NCBI GenBank assembly: GCA_910584945.1
Contig: CAJUDY010000002.1
Coordinates: 147,228-211,227 of the forward strand
Direction of reading: 5' to 3'
DNA length: 64,000 nt
DNA from: an uncultured Lachnospiraceae bacterium
GTDB lineage: Bacteria; Bacillota; Clostridia; Lachnospirales; Lachnospiraceae
Below the pieces are notes generated by a model. The model worked only from the letters and a program-made list of their open reading frames with translations. It was not told where the DNA came from and made no database searches. Both the position numbers and the translations under genes were made by a program. Numbering within the stretch: position 1 is the first letter of the stretch; each line of letters begins with the position of its first letter. Of the stretch, positions 51,185-58,350 are shown one piece after another.

Positions 51185-52404
51185 TGGAAAATGGTTTTGT
51201 GAAAGAAGAACAGGCGGAGGATCTTGAGAGCGAAGACTTGCAGGAACGGGCCAGGTCCCGGATGTCGGTGGATGAGGTCTATACTCTGGCGCGGCACTGC
51301 AGGGAAGAGAAAGACTACCAGATGGAAGCATATTGGTATGAGATGCTTCTGATGTATCGGGATATCGGGGATGAACTGCTGGTAAATACACAGTATTACT
51401 GCGGGGAAGCTTATTTTGATGCCGGCAATGAGAAAGAGGCGCTGCATTGGTTTGAGAAGGCGGCCCGCCGCGGGCACAAGAAGGCAAAGCTTCGGTGCGG
51501 ACGGATGTTTTCCCAGTCCAAAGACGACGAAGATCAGGCAAAGGCTCTGTACTGGCTGGAGCAGGTTGCGGAGGAGGGAAATCCAGAGATCCAACATCTG
51601 TGCGGAGACATGTACTGTCAGGGCAGAGGTACAGAGATCAATTATGCCAAAGCGCTTTACTGGTATGAGAAAGCCGCTCCATGGGGGAACACAAGCACGA
51701 ATTTTGCCCGTGGAATGATGTACTATACGGGAGAAGGAAGCACAGTCGATCATGCCAGAGCGTTCGATTGCCTGAAGAAAGCCGCAGGCGGGAAGCATCC
51801 TAAGGCTCAGTATCAGTGCGGCTTTATGTATCAGCATGGGGAAGGGACCCGAAAGAACCTGAAGAAAGCGCTGTCAAGCTATGAAGAAGCGGTTGAAAAT
51901 GGCCATATAGGAGCCTTGTACCAGCTTGGACGGATGTATTATCACGGAGAAGGGGTCAAGAAGGATCGAAAAAGAGCGCTGAATATTTATAAAGAGGCGG
52001 GGAGCAAAGGGGAGACCGATGCACAGCTTCAGTGCGGTTTTATGTATTACCGGGGAGAAGGTACGAAAAAGGACCGCCAGAAGGCGCTGGAATGGTTTGA
52101 AAAGGCTGGTCAGGGGAACTGTCCGGAAGCTTGGCTGCTCTGCGGAAAAATGTATTACAAAGGAGTGGGAACTGAGAAGGATTATGCCAAAGCGTTGTTC
52201 TGGTGTGAAAAGGCGGCCCAGGCATCAGACAATTCAAAAAGCGCAGAGGCAAAATACATATGCGGAATGATCTACACGGCGGGTGAAGGCGTGGAAAAGG
52301 ATAAAGAGAAAGGGCTTTGTCTGATCCGGGAGGCTGCCGAACAGGGGTACCAGTCGGCCAGATTTGCTTTTAGATTTCGGAGATTCGCTAGAACTGGGAC
52401 TTGA
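51184..52404 (+). CDS. Sel1-repeat protein
   Basis: 406 residues made of about ten Sel1/TPR-like repeats of 36 residues, for example AKALYWYEKAAPWGNTSTNF, MYYHGEGVKKDRKRALNIYK, and MYYKGVGTEKDYAKALFWCE. No signal peptide or membrane segment, so a cytosolic scaffold. Its ATG overlaps the stop codon of the hemerythrin/receiver gene by one base, indicating tight coupling; the two proteins probably work together. Binding partner unknown. Confidence 0.85.
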   Translation: MENGFVKEEQAEDLESEDLQERARSRMSVDEVYTLARHCREEKDYQMEAYWYEMLLMYRDIGDELLVNTQYYCGEAYFDAGNEKEALHWFEKAARRGHKKAKLRCGRMFSQSKDDEDQAKALYWLEQVAEEGNPEIQHLCGDMYCQGRGTEINYAKALYWYEKAAPWGNTSTNFARGMMYYTGEGSTVDHARAFDCLKKAAGGKHPKAQYQCGFMYQHGEGTRKNLKKALSSYEEAVENGHIGALYQLGRMYYHGEGVKKDRKRALNIYKEAGSKGETDAQLQCGFMYYRGEGTKKDRQKALEWFEKAGQGNCPEAWLLCGKMYYKGVGTEKDYAKALFWCEKAAQASDNSKSAEAKYICGMIYTAGEGVEKDKEKGLCLIREAAEQGYQSARFAFRFRRFARTGT

Positions 52405-52429
52405 CAAATTTATCCACTTATGTTAGTTT
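52401..52429 (+). promoter_or_regulatory. Promoter of the PTS operon
   Basis: TTGACA, 17 bases, TAGTTT. The -35 overlaps the stop codon of the Sel1 gene. It gives a leader of about 160 bases containing an antitermination hairpin. Confidence 0.55.
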
Positions 52430-52440
52430 TTAAGCACATA

Positions 52441-52510
52441 GTATGTAACTGGGAAGCAGGCATTCACTATGCATAAAACCAAGGGATGTTTATGCATATG
52501 GATGCCTTTT
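52441..52510 (+). promoter_or_regulatory. Ribonucleic antiterminator and overlapping terminator in PTS leader
   Basis: A terminator stem of about 19 pairs joins 52458-52478 (AGGCATTCA, then TATGCATAAA) with 52489-52507 (TTTATGCATA, then TGGATGCCT), followed by TTTT. The sequence TGTAACTGGGAAGCAGGCA just before and overlapping the 5' arm resembles the RAT sites bound by BglG/LicT/GlcT proteins. Such a protein is encoded two genes downstream (54772). Binding would melt the terminator when the sugar is present. Confidence 0.65.
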
Positions 52511-52595
52511 CCTATGCGTAAAAACCGTGCGCCAGGGAATGATAGGAACAGGAATATGTGCAGAAACGTCCAAAAAATCAGGAGGGATTGTTTTC

Positions 52596-54743
52596 ATGAA
52601 AGACAAGATTTTCGGCGTATTGCAGCGTGTGGGAAGATCTTTTATGCTTCCGATCGCGATCCTGCCGGTGGCAGGCCTATTGCTTGGCGTAGGCGGTTCA
52701 TTTACCAATGAAACCATGCTGACCACTTACGGTTTGATGGGGATTATGGGACCGGGTACGGTGTTCCATGCCATCCTTCAAGTCATGAGTGAGGCAGGAA
52801 ACATTGTATTTGCCAATCTGCCTATTATCTTTGCCATGGGCGTGGCCATCGGTATGGCAAAGAAGGAGAAGGAAGTGGCGGCGCTGTCCGCAGCGATTGC
52901 ATTTTTTATCATGCATGCTTCCATTGGAGCCATGATTGTAAACCACGGAGGGACGGAAGCGATGCTGGAGGGTGCGACGACCTCTGTAGTAGGCATTACC
53001 TCCCTGCAGATGGGCGTATTCGGCGGCATCATCGTGGGTCTTGGCGTGTCGGCTCTGCACAATAAGTTTTATAAGATCGAACTGCCCCAGGTATTGTCCT
53101 TTTTCGGCGGCACACGGTTCGTGCCGATTGTCAGCGGACTTGCCTACACAGTCGTCGGTATTTTGATGTTCTTTATCTGGCCGGTGATTCAACAGGGGAT
53201 CTACGCGGTGGGTGGCGTGGTTTTGGAATCCGGTTACGCGGGAACCTGGGTGTACGGCCTGATGGAACGTGCGTTGATTCCTTTCGGACTTCATCATGTG
53301 TTCTATCTGCCTTTCTGGCAGACGGCTCTTGGGGGAACTATGGAAGTGGGAGGACGGATGGTCGAAGGCGCTCAGAATATTTTCTTTGCACAGCTGGCAG
53401 ATCCGACGGTAGAGCATTTCGCAGTGTCTGCCACCCGGTTTATGACCGGTAAATTTCCGCTGATGATCTTTGGACTTCCGGGAGCGGCTCTTGCCATGTA
53501 CAAAGTGGCAAAGCCGGAGAAAAAAGAAGCGGTGGCAGGTCTTTTGCTCTCCGCAGCGCTCACTTCGATGCTGACCGGAATCACAGAGCCTCTGGAATTC
53601 ACGTTCCTTTTTGTGGCGCCGCTTCTGTACGCAATCCACTGTGTATTCGCAGGGCTTGCCTATATGTTGATGCATATATTCAATGTTGGCGTGGGTATGA
53701 CGTTTTCCGGCGGTCTTATCGATATGTTCCTGTTCGGTATCCTGCAGGGCAATGCGAAGACCAGTTGGGTCTGGATTGTTGTTGTCGGCGTGTTTTATTT
53801 TGCTGTGTATTATTTCTTGTTTTCGTTCCTGATTGAGAAGATGGATCTGAAGACTCCGGGAAGAGATGACAGCGAGGAAGTGAAGTTGTATCGCAGAAGC
53901 GATGTGGATGCACGGAAAAACGGCGGCGCCGGTTCAGGAAGCGCGGCGTCAGAAGAAGATGAACTGTCCGCGGCCATCTGCCGGGGGCTTGGAGGCAAGA
54001 AAAATATCTCCGATGTGGACTGCTGCGCCACCAGACTTCGCTGTACGGTCCACAAGTCCGAGCTGGTAGACGACGCACTCTTAAAATCCACCGGAGCATC
54101 CGGCGTGGTACACAAAGGGAACGGCGTACAGGTGATTTACGGGCCGCGGGTGACTGTAGTCAAATCCAATCTGGAGGATTATTTGGAGACGGCCCCCGAT
54201 GAAGAGTATGTTCCGGGAGAAAAGAAAGAGACCGGGTCCAAGGAGTCGACACAGGAAAAGCCTGCGGGAAAGATCGTAAAAACCGATACCGTCTACAGTC
54301 CGGTAAACGGAACCGCGGCGGATCTGTCTGAGACGCCGGATGAAGCTTTTGCCGGCCGGATGATGGGCGACGGAGCCATGGTCATTCCGGAAGATCCGGA
54401 AGTGCGTGCGCCGGAGGACGGGGAAGTCAGCTTTGTATTCGAGACAAAGCATGCCATCGGATTTGAGACTGCGTCCGGGATTGCCATGCTGCTTCATATG
54501 GGAATCGATACGGTAAACCTGAACGGACAGGGATTTGAAGTATTTGTCAACAATGGAGACCTGGTGAAAAAAGGCGATCTGCTTATGAAGCTGGATCTTG
54601 CATTCCTGAGAAAGAACGCGCCGTCCCTTGCGTCGCCGGTTCTGTGTACGGAACTGACGGAGAATCAGAAGATCCGTCTGCTGAAGACAGGACCGATCAA
54701 AGCAGGGGATGCGTTGTACGCAGTCGATACGTACGAAAGTTAA
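52596..54743 (+). CDS. PTS transporter IICBA, glucose family
   Basis: 715 residues. The IIC membrane domain comes first (GRSFMLPIAILPVAGLLLGV, GLHHVFYLPFW, GITEPLEFTFLF), then IIB (phosphorylated Cys477 in DVDCCATRLRC), then IIA (phosphorylated His634 in AMLLHMGIDTV). It imports and phosphorylates a sugar. The glucose superfamily covers glucose, maltose-like and N-acetylglucosamine types; HHVFYLPFW favours a glucose or alpha-glucoside rather than GlcNAc, but the sugar is not certain. Start at the Met nine bases after GGAGGGA. Confidence 0.88.
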   Translation: MKDKIFGVLQRVGRSFMLPIAILPVAGLLLGVGGSFTNETMLTTYGLMGIMGPGTVFHAILQVMSEAGNIVFANLPIIFAMGVAIGMAKKEKEVAALSAAIAFFIMHASIGAMIVNHGGTEAMLEGATTSVVGITSLQMGVFGGIIVGLGVSALHNKFYKIELPQVLSFFGGTRFVPIVSGLAYTVVGILMFFIWPVIQQGIYAVGGVVLESGYAGTWVYGLMERALIPFGLHHVFYLPFWQTALGGTMEVGGRMVEGAQNIFFAQLADPTVEHFAVSATRFMTGKFPLMIFGLPGAALAMYKVAKPEKKEAVAGLLLSAALTSMLTGITEPLEFTFLFVAPLLYAIHCVFAGLAYMLMHIFNVGVGMTFSGGLIDMFLFGILQGNAKTSWVWIVVVGVFYFAVYYFLFSFLIEKMDLKTPGRDDSEEVKLYRRSDVDARKNGGAGSGSAASEEDELSAAICRGLGGKKNISDVDCCATRLRCTVHKSELVDDALLKSTGASGVVHKGNGVQVIYGPRVTVVKSNLEDYLETAPDEEYVPGEKKETGSKESTQEKPAGKIVKTDTVYSPVNGTAADLSETPDEAFAGRMMGDGAMVIPEDPEVRAPEDGEVSFVFETKHAIGFETASGIAMLLHMGIDTVNLNGQGFEVFVNNGDLVKKGDLLMKLDLAFLRKNAPSLASPVLCTELTENQKIRLLKTGPIKAGDALYAVDTYES

Positions 54744-54771
54744 TCCGCAGGTCTGCGGGGGGAGAGAAAGT

Positions 54772-55620
54772 ATGTTCAGAGTGAAGAAGGCGCTGAATCA
54801 TAATACGGTGATTGCCATCGACATGGAGGACAATCAGGAATATCTCCTGATCGGAAAGGGGATCGGGTTCGGAAAAAAGGTCAGTGAAAGGATAGAGGCT
54901 CAAAAAGGGTGCACGGTCTATGGGCTTCGCGAGAAGACAGAGAGGGGCTCTGCCATGGAACTGGTCAAAGATCTGAACCCGGTTTTCCTGGAGATTGCAG
55001 GACAGGTATTGGAGGAAGGAGAGCGAATCTTCGGAAAGATTGACCGGAGCATACTCTTTCCCATGGCCGATCATATCGCTTTCGCGGTGAAGCGGATTCG
55101 GAACCAGGAACAGATCAGCAATCCTCTGACCGGGGATATCCGGGCGCTGTTCCACATGGAATACAAGACGGCGGAGTGCATTATTCCGATCCTGAGGGAA
55201 CGGCTGCAGGTGGAGATCGACGAACATGAGGTCGGTTATATCGCACTGCACATTCATTCTGCTATTGAGGACGAGAACGTGGCTCTTTCCATGCAGATTG
55301 CCCGGACAGTTCGGGAGTGTATCCAGCTGGTGGAGGAGGAGACGGGGGCGTCCATCGACGTGATGTCTCTGTCCTACAACAGGCTGATGAATCATGTGCG
55401 CTATATGGCAGCCCGGGCCATCAAGGGCGAGAAGCTGAAACTGAACATGAACGATTATATGTCCGTCAAATTTCCGGATGAATTCCGGATGGCGTCTACC
55501 GTGTGCGGTCATCTGGAAAAATATCTGAAAAAACCTCTGGACCCGGTGGAGATCGGATATCTGGCCATGCATATCCAGAGGGTTTCCACGGAGCAGGAGG
55601 GATCTTTGGCGTCCCAATAA
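54772..55620 (+). CDS. BglG/LicT-family transcription antiterminator
   Basis: 282 residues: N-terminal CAT RNA-binding domain (FRVKKALNHNTVIAIDMEDN, then IGKGIGFGKK), then two PTS regulation domains with their paired histidines (PMADHIAFAVKRI and GYIALHIHSAIED; LSYNRLMNHVRYMA and GYLAMHIQRV). It binds the RAT in the leader of the upstream PTS gene; its activity is set by PTS phosphorylation. It lies 28 bases after the PTS gene and is thus autoregulated. Confidence 0.92.
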   Translation: MFRVKKALNHNTVIAIDMEDNQEYLLIGKGIGFGKKVSERIEAQKGCTVYGLREKTERGSAMELVKDLNPVFLEIAGQVLEEGERIFGKIDRSILFPMADHIAFAVKRIRNQEQISNPLTGDIRALFHMEYKTAECIIPILRERLQVEIDEHEVGYIALHIHSAIEDENVALSMQIARTVRECIQLVEEETGASIDVMSLSYNRLMNHVRYMAARAIKGEKLKLNMNDYMSVKFPDEFRMASTVCGHLEKYLKKPLDPVEIGYLAMHIQRVSTEQEGSLASQ

Positions 55621-55627
55621 AAAAGAC

Positions 55628-55658
55628 TTGACTTGGAGTTACTCCAGGCTGTTATACT
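55628..55658 (+). promoter_or_regulatory. MerR-type promoter with 19-base spacer and internal dyad
   Basis: TTGACT and TATACT are separated by 19 bases, two more than optimal, and the spacer holds the dyad TGGAGT-T-ACTCCA. Long spacer plus centred dyad is the hallmark of MerR-family activation. The CTTGACTTGGAGT form resembles sites of AdhR/YhdM-like regulators of aldehyde-responsive reductases. No merR gene is visible in the window. Confidence 0.8.
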
Positions 55659-55690
55659 GATTATAAAAAACAGTCAGGAGGAGTCAGACA

Positions 55691-56812
55691 ATGAGTTATC
55701 TGGGTGAGGACATTAAAAAACTGGGCTTTGGACTTATGCGTTTGCCCCAGAAAGACAACGGAATCGATGTGGAGCAGGTGAAGGAGATGGTGGACTTGTT
55801 CCTGGAGGCGGGATTTACCTACTTCGACACGGCGTGGGCATACGCCGGGAGTGAGGACGCTATCCGCCAGGCGCTGGTGGAACGCTATCCAAGAGAACGC
55901 TATCAGCTCGCCACCAAGAATGCCGCGTGGATCAACTGCAGGACAAAAGAGGAGGCCTACGCGCAGTTCGATACGTCTCTTGCACAGACCGGGGCGGGAT
56001 ATTTTGATTTCTATCTCTTACATAATCTGGGCGAGGGCAGAACCCGCTATTTTGATGAGTTTGATATGTGGAACTGGGTGCAGGAGAAGAAAAAAGCAGG
56101 GCTGATCCGCCATGTGGGATTTTCCTTTCACTCCACGCCGGAGGAACTGGAGGCGCTTCTTAACGCCCATCCGGAGGTGGAATTTGTCCAGCTACAGATC
56201 AATTACGCGGACTGGGAGAATCCTGCGGTGCAGTCGAAGGCCTGCTATGAGGTGGCCAGAAAACACGGCAAGCCTGTGGTGATCATGGAGCCGGTCAAGG
56301 GCGGCATGCTGGCGACGCCGCCGGAGGCGGTGGAACAGCTCTTCAAGGCAGCGGAGCCGGAGCACTCGGTGGCGTCCTGGGCGGTCCGTTTTGCGGCGGA
56401 TCTGGAGGGCGTGATCACCGTTCTGTCGGGTATGAGCAATGTGGCGCAGATGAAAGATAATCTCTCCTATATGAAAACCTTTACCGGCCTGACCGAGGAG
56501 GAGAAAGAGGTTCTTGGAAAAGCGCAGGAGGAGTTAAAGAGGATTCCTTTGATTCCGTGTACTTCCTGCAATTATTGCGCGAAGGTCTGCCCTCAGGGCA
56601 TCGGAATCTCCGGCTCCTTCACGGCCATGAACTATCTGACGCTTTACCGGGATTTGAGCGCGGCAAAGCATCAGGAGGACTGGCTGGTGAGCGGCCATGG
56701 ACGTAAGTCTGCGGACGAATGCGTCCAGTGCGGAAAATGCGAGGAGATCTGTCTCCAGCATATCAATATTCGGGATCAGCTTCTGGAAGTCAGTGAAAAA
56801 TTGCTGAAATAA
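55691..56812 (+). CDS. Aldo/keto reductase with C-terminal dicluster ferredoxin domain
   Basis: 373 residues. The TIM-barrel AKR domain has the catalytic tetrad regions FDTAWAYAGSE (Asp, Tyr), LATKNA (Lys) and DFYLLHNL (His). After residue 270 come two 4Fe-4S motifs, PCTSCNYCAKVCPQGI and CVQCGKCEEICLQHI. This Fe-S-linked AKR type is common in anaerobic Clostridia and probably uses ferredoxin as well as, or instead of, NADPH. Controlled by the MerR-type promoter, so it likely answers a reactive aldehyde or thiol stress (inference). Confidence 0.9.
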   Translation: MSYLGEDIKKLGFGLMRLPQKDNGIDVEQVKEMVDLFLEAGFTYFDTAWAYAGSEDAIRQALVERYPRERYQLATKNAAWINCRTKEEAYAQFDTSLAQTGAGYFDFYLLHNLGEGRTRYFDEFDMWNWVQEKKKAGLIRHVGFSFHSTPEELEALLNAHPEVEFVQLQINYADWENPAVQSKACYEVARKHGKPVVIMEPVKGGMLATPPEAVEQLFKAAEPEHSVASWAVRFAADLEGVITVLSGMSNVAQMKDNLSYMKTFTGLTEEEKEVLGKAQEELKRIPLIPCTSCNYCAKVCPQGIGISGSFTAMNYLTLYRDLSAAKHQEDWLVSGHGRKSADECVQCGKCEEICLQHINIRDQLLEVSEKLLK

Positions 56813-56827
56813 TGGATTAGCGGAAAA

Positions 56828-56876
56828 ACCGGTCGCTTCTGCAGCGAAGATTCGCTGCGGGGGCGGCCGGTGTTTT
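56828..56876 (+). terminator. Intrinsic terminator after aldo/keto reductase
   Basis: Two nested stems: ACCGGTCGC pairs with GCGGCCGGT, and inside it GCAGCGA pairs with TCGCTGC around AGAT. TTTTT follows. Confidence 0.85.
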
Positions 56877-56964
56877 TCTTTCGAGAAGGAGATGCTTGAA
56901 AGAGAAAAAAGGGAATGCTATAATTGAGGGCAGAACAGGGAGACAGTGAGAGGGGGAGAAAAAA

Positions 56965-57084
56965 ATGCTGTCTGTCTTTTATGGAGATATGCCGGAGGCG
57001 ATCTACGATCCGGTGGTTTATTTTAAAAATACGTATACGGATGAATGGATCACAGACGAACTGTCCAGAGAGATGATCCGTTAA
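56965..57084 (+). pseudogene. 5' remnant of a DUF4869 gene
   Basis: 39 codons behind a good ribosome binding site (GAGGGGGAG) read FYGDMPEAIYDPVVYFKNTY then WITDELSREMIR and stop. This matches the N-terminal part of DUF4869 proteins, which are normally over 150 residues. The homology ends abruptly at the stop, and a different reading frame with another protein follows at once. I read it as the front end left by an internal deletion. Confidence 0.6.
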
Positions 57085-57104
57085 AGCCGGTAAAGGTGAA
57101 GCAG

Positions 57105-57440
57105 ATGATTGTGGAAGATTCCAATGCCGGATATGAGTTCTTTGCAGGTTTGCTCAAAACAGGTGGAGACAAAGTGATCAGTGCCGGAGGAAAATCAAAT
57201 ATCTTTGCGGAATTATTGAAAAGGCAGGGGCAGGATCGGAAGCAGTGTCTGGACAGACCAGAAGATTTTATAGAGAGCAGCCGGCATTTTAGTTGGGAAC
57301 GATTTTTTACGGATGTATTGGTGTCCGCGACAAAAGACTCGTATCTGCAATATTCTAAACGAAAGCTGAATGAAGTGTATCTGCATAAAGATATCTCAGA
57401 GAAGATCGCAGAGCAGATGCCGGGAATTGAGTTTGCATAA
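57105..57440 (+). pseudogene. Probable remnant of the DUF4869-neighbour gene
   Basis: 111 codons starting after AAAGGTG: MIVEDSNAGYEFFAGLLKTG, AGGKSNIFAELL, then HFSWERFFTDVLVSATKDSY and a KLNEVYLHKDISEKIAEQMP end. The front resembles the first strand of a TOPRIM-like domain, but the central part expected in such a protein is missing. It may be an internally deleted gene, or a short real protein; the family is not recognised. Confidence 0.45.
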
Positions 57441-57498
57441 TATCAGTATTTATCTGGTCTGTTTTGAATTTAAAGTGACATTGGGAAAGGAAAGAATT

Positions 57499-58194
57499 AT
57501 GGACAATAACCCCTGGAACAAGCTTTCTCTGGAGCATGCTATCCAGCTTCAGACGGAACTGCGCTCAAAAGTGATTCAGAAAAGTGAGCGTACAGCAGAT
57601 GGATTTCAAACGGTGGCCGGGATCGATCTGGCTTATTGGAATCATGGGGAAGACGAGTATGCCGTCTGTTGTATCGTGGTTCTGGATCAGAAGACCAGGC
57701 AGGTAACGGAGAGCCAGTATTCTTTCGGCAGGGTGGAGGTTCCGTACATACCGGGCTGTCTGGCTTTCCGCGAGCTGCCGCTGATTCTGGAAACTGTCAA
57801 AAAGCTGACGGCGCGGCCGGACCTGTATTTTTTTGACGGCAACGGATATCTGCATTCCCGTCGTATGGGAATTGCCACCCATGCTTCTTTTTATCTGGAA
57901 CGTCCCACCATAGGAGTTGCTAAAAAGTATCATAAGGTCAACGGGGTGGACTTTACCATGCCCGCCAATGAGAAGTATGCATATACGGATATCCTGCTGG
58001 ACGAGGAAGTATGCGGACGCGCTCTGCGTACCCACAAGGATGTAAAACCTGTCTTTGTGTCGGTGGGAAACTACATTGATCTCGATACGGCGACAGAGCT
58101 TGTGTGCTGGTTTGTCAATGAGGAGAGCCATATCCCGCTTCCCACGAGGCTGGCGGATCTGGAGACGCACAGAAGACGGCGGGAGCTTAGTTAA
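57499..58194 (+). CDS. nfi: Deoxyribonuclease V (endonuclease V)
   Basis: 231 residues. Nicks DNA near deoxyinosine in deamination repair. Family motifs: the metal Asp in VAGIDLAYW, the wedge VPYIPGCLAFRELP, the second Asp in FFDGNGYLHSRRMGIATHAS, and GVAKKYH. Length is standard. The Met at 57499 follows GGGAAAGGAAAG; upstream in-frame codons belong to the remnant region. Confidence 0.93.
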   Translation: MDNNPWNKLSLEHAIQLQTELRSKVIQKSERTADGFQTVAGIDLAYWNHGEDEYAVCCIVVLDQKTRQVTESQYSFGRVEVPYIPGCLAFRELPLILETVKKLTARPDLYFFDGNGYLHSRRMGIATHASFYLERPTIGVAKKYHKVNGVDFTMPANEKYAYTDILLDEEVCGRALRTHKDVKPVFVSVGNYIDLDTATELVCWFVNEESHIPLPTRLADLETHRRRRELS

Positions 58195-58228
58195 GTGTTT
58201 TTTTTTCTAAAACTGCATGGTTCCCGTC

Positions 58229-58258
58229 TTGCTACCTGCAGGCCATATGTGGTATGAT
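58229..58258 (+). promoter_or_regulatory. Promoter upstream of helicase gene
   Basis: TTGCTA, 18 bases, TATGAT with a TGG extension. It lies about 90 bases before the helicase start and just before a half copy of the dispersed repeat. Confidence 0.5.
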
Positions 58259-58268
58259 GAAACTGCAA

Positions 58269-58285
58269 CGTAACTGTTCAGTACC
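58269..58285 (-). repeat. Dispersed inverted repeat, half copy 4
   Basis: CGTAACTGTTCAGTACC is the reverse complement of one arm and most of the loop of copy 3; the other arm is missing and unrelated sequence follows. Confidence 0.7.
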
Positions 58286-58350
58286 ATAAGTACAAAAGAA
58301 AGAACGCGCATTCTGTCATTGCAGACGGAATCGCAGAGATACAAAAGAAT

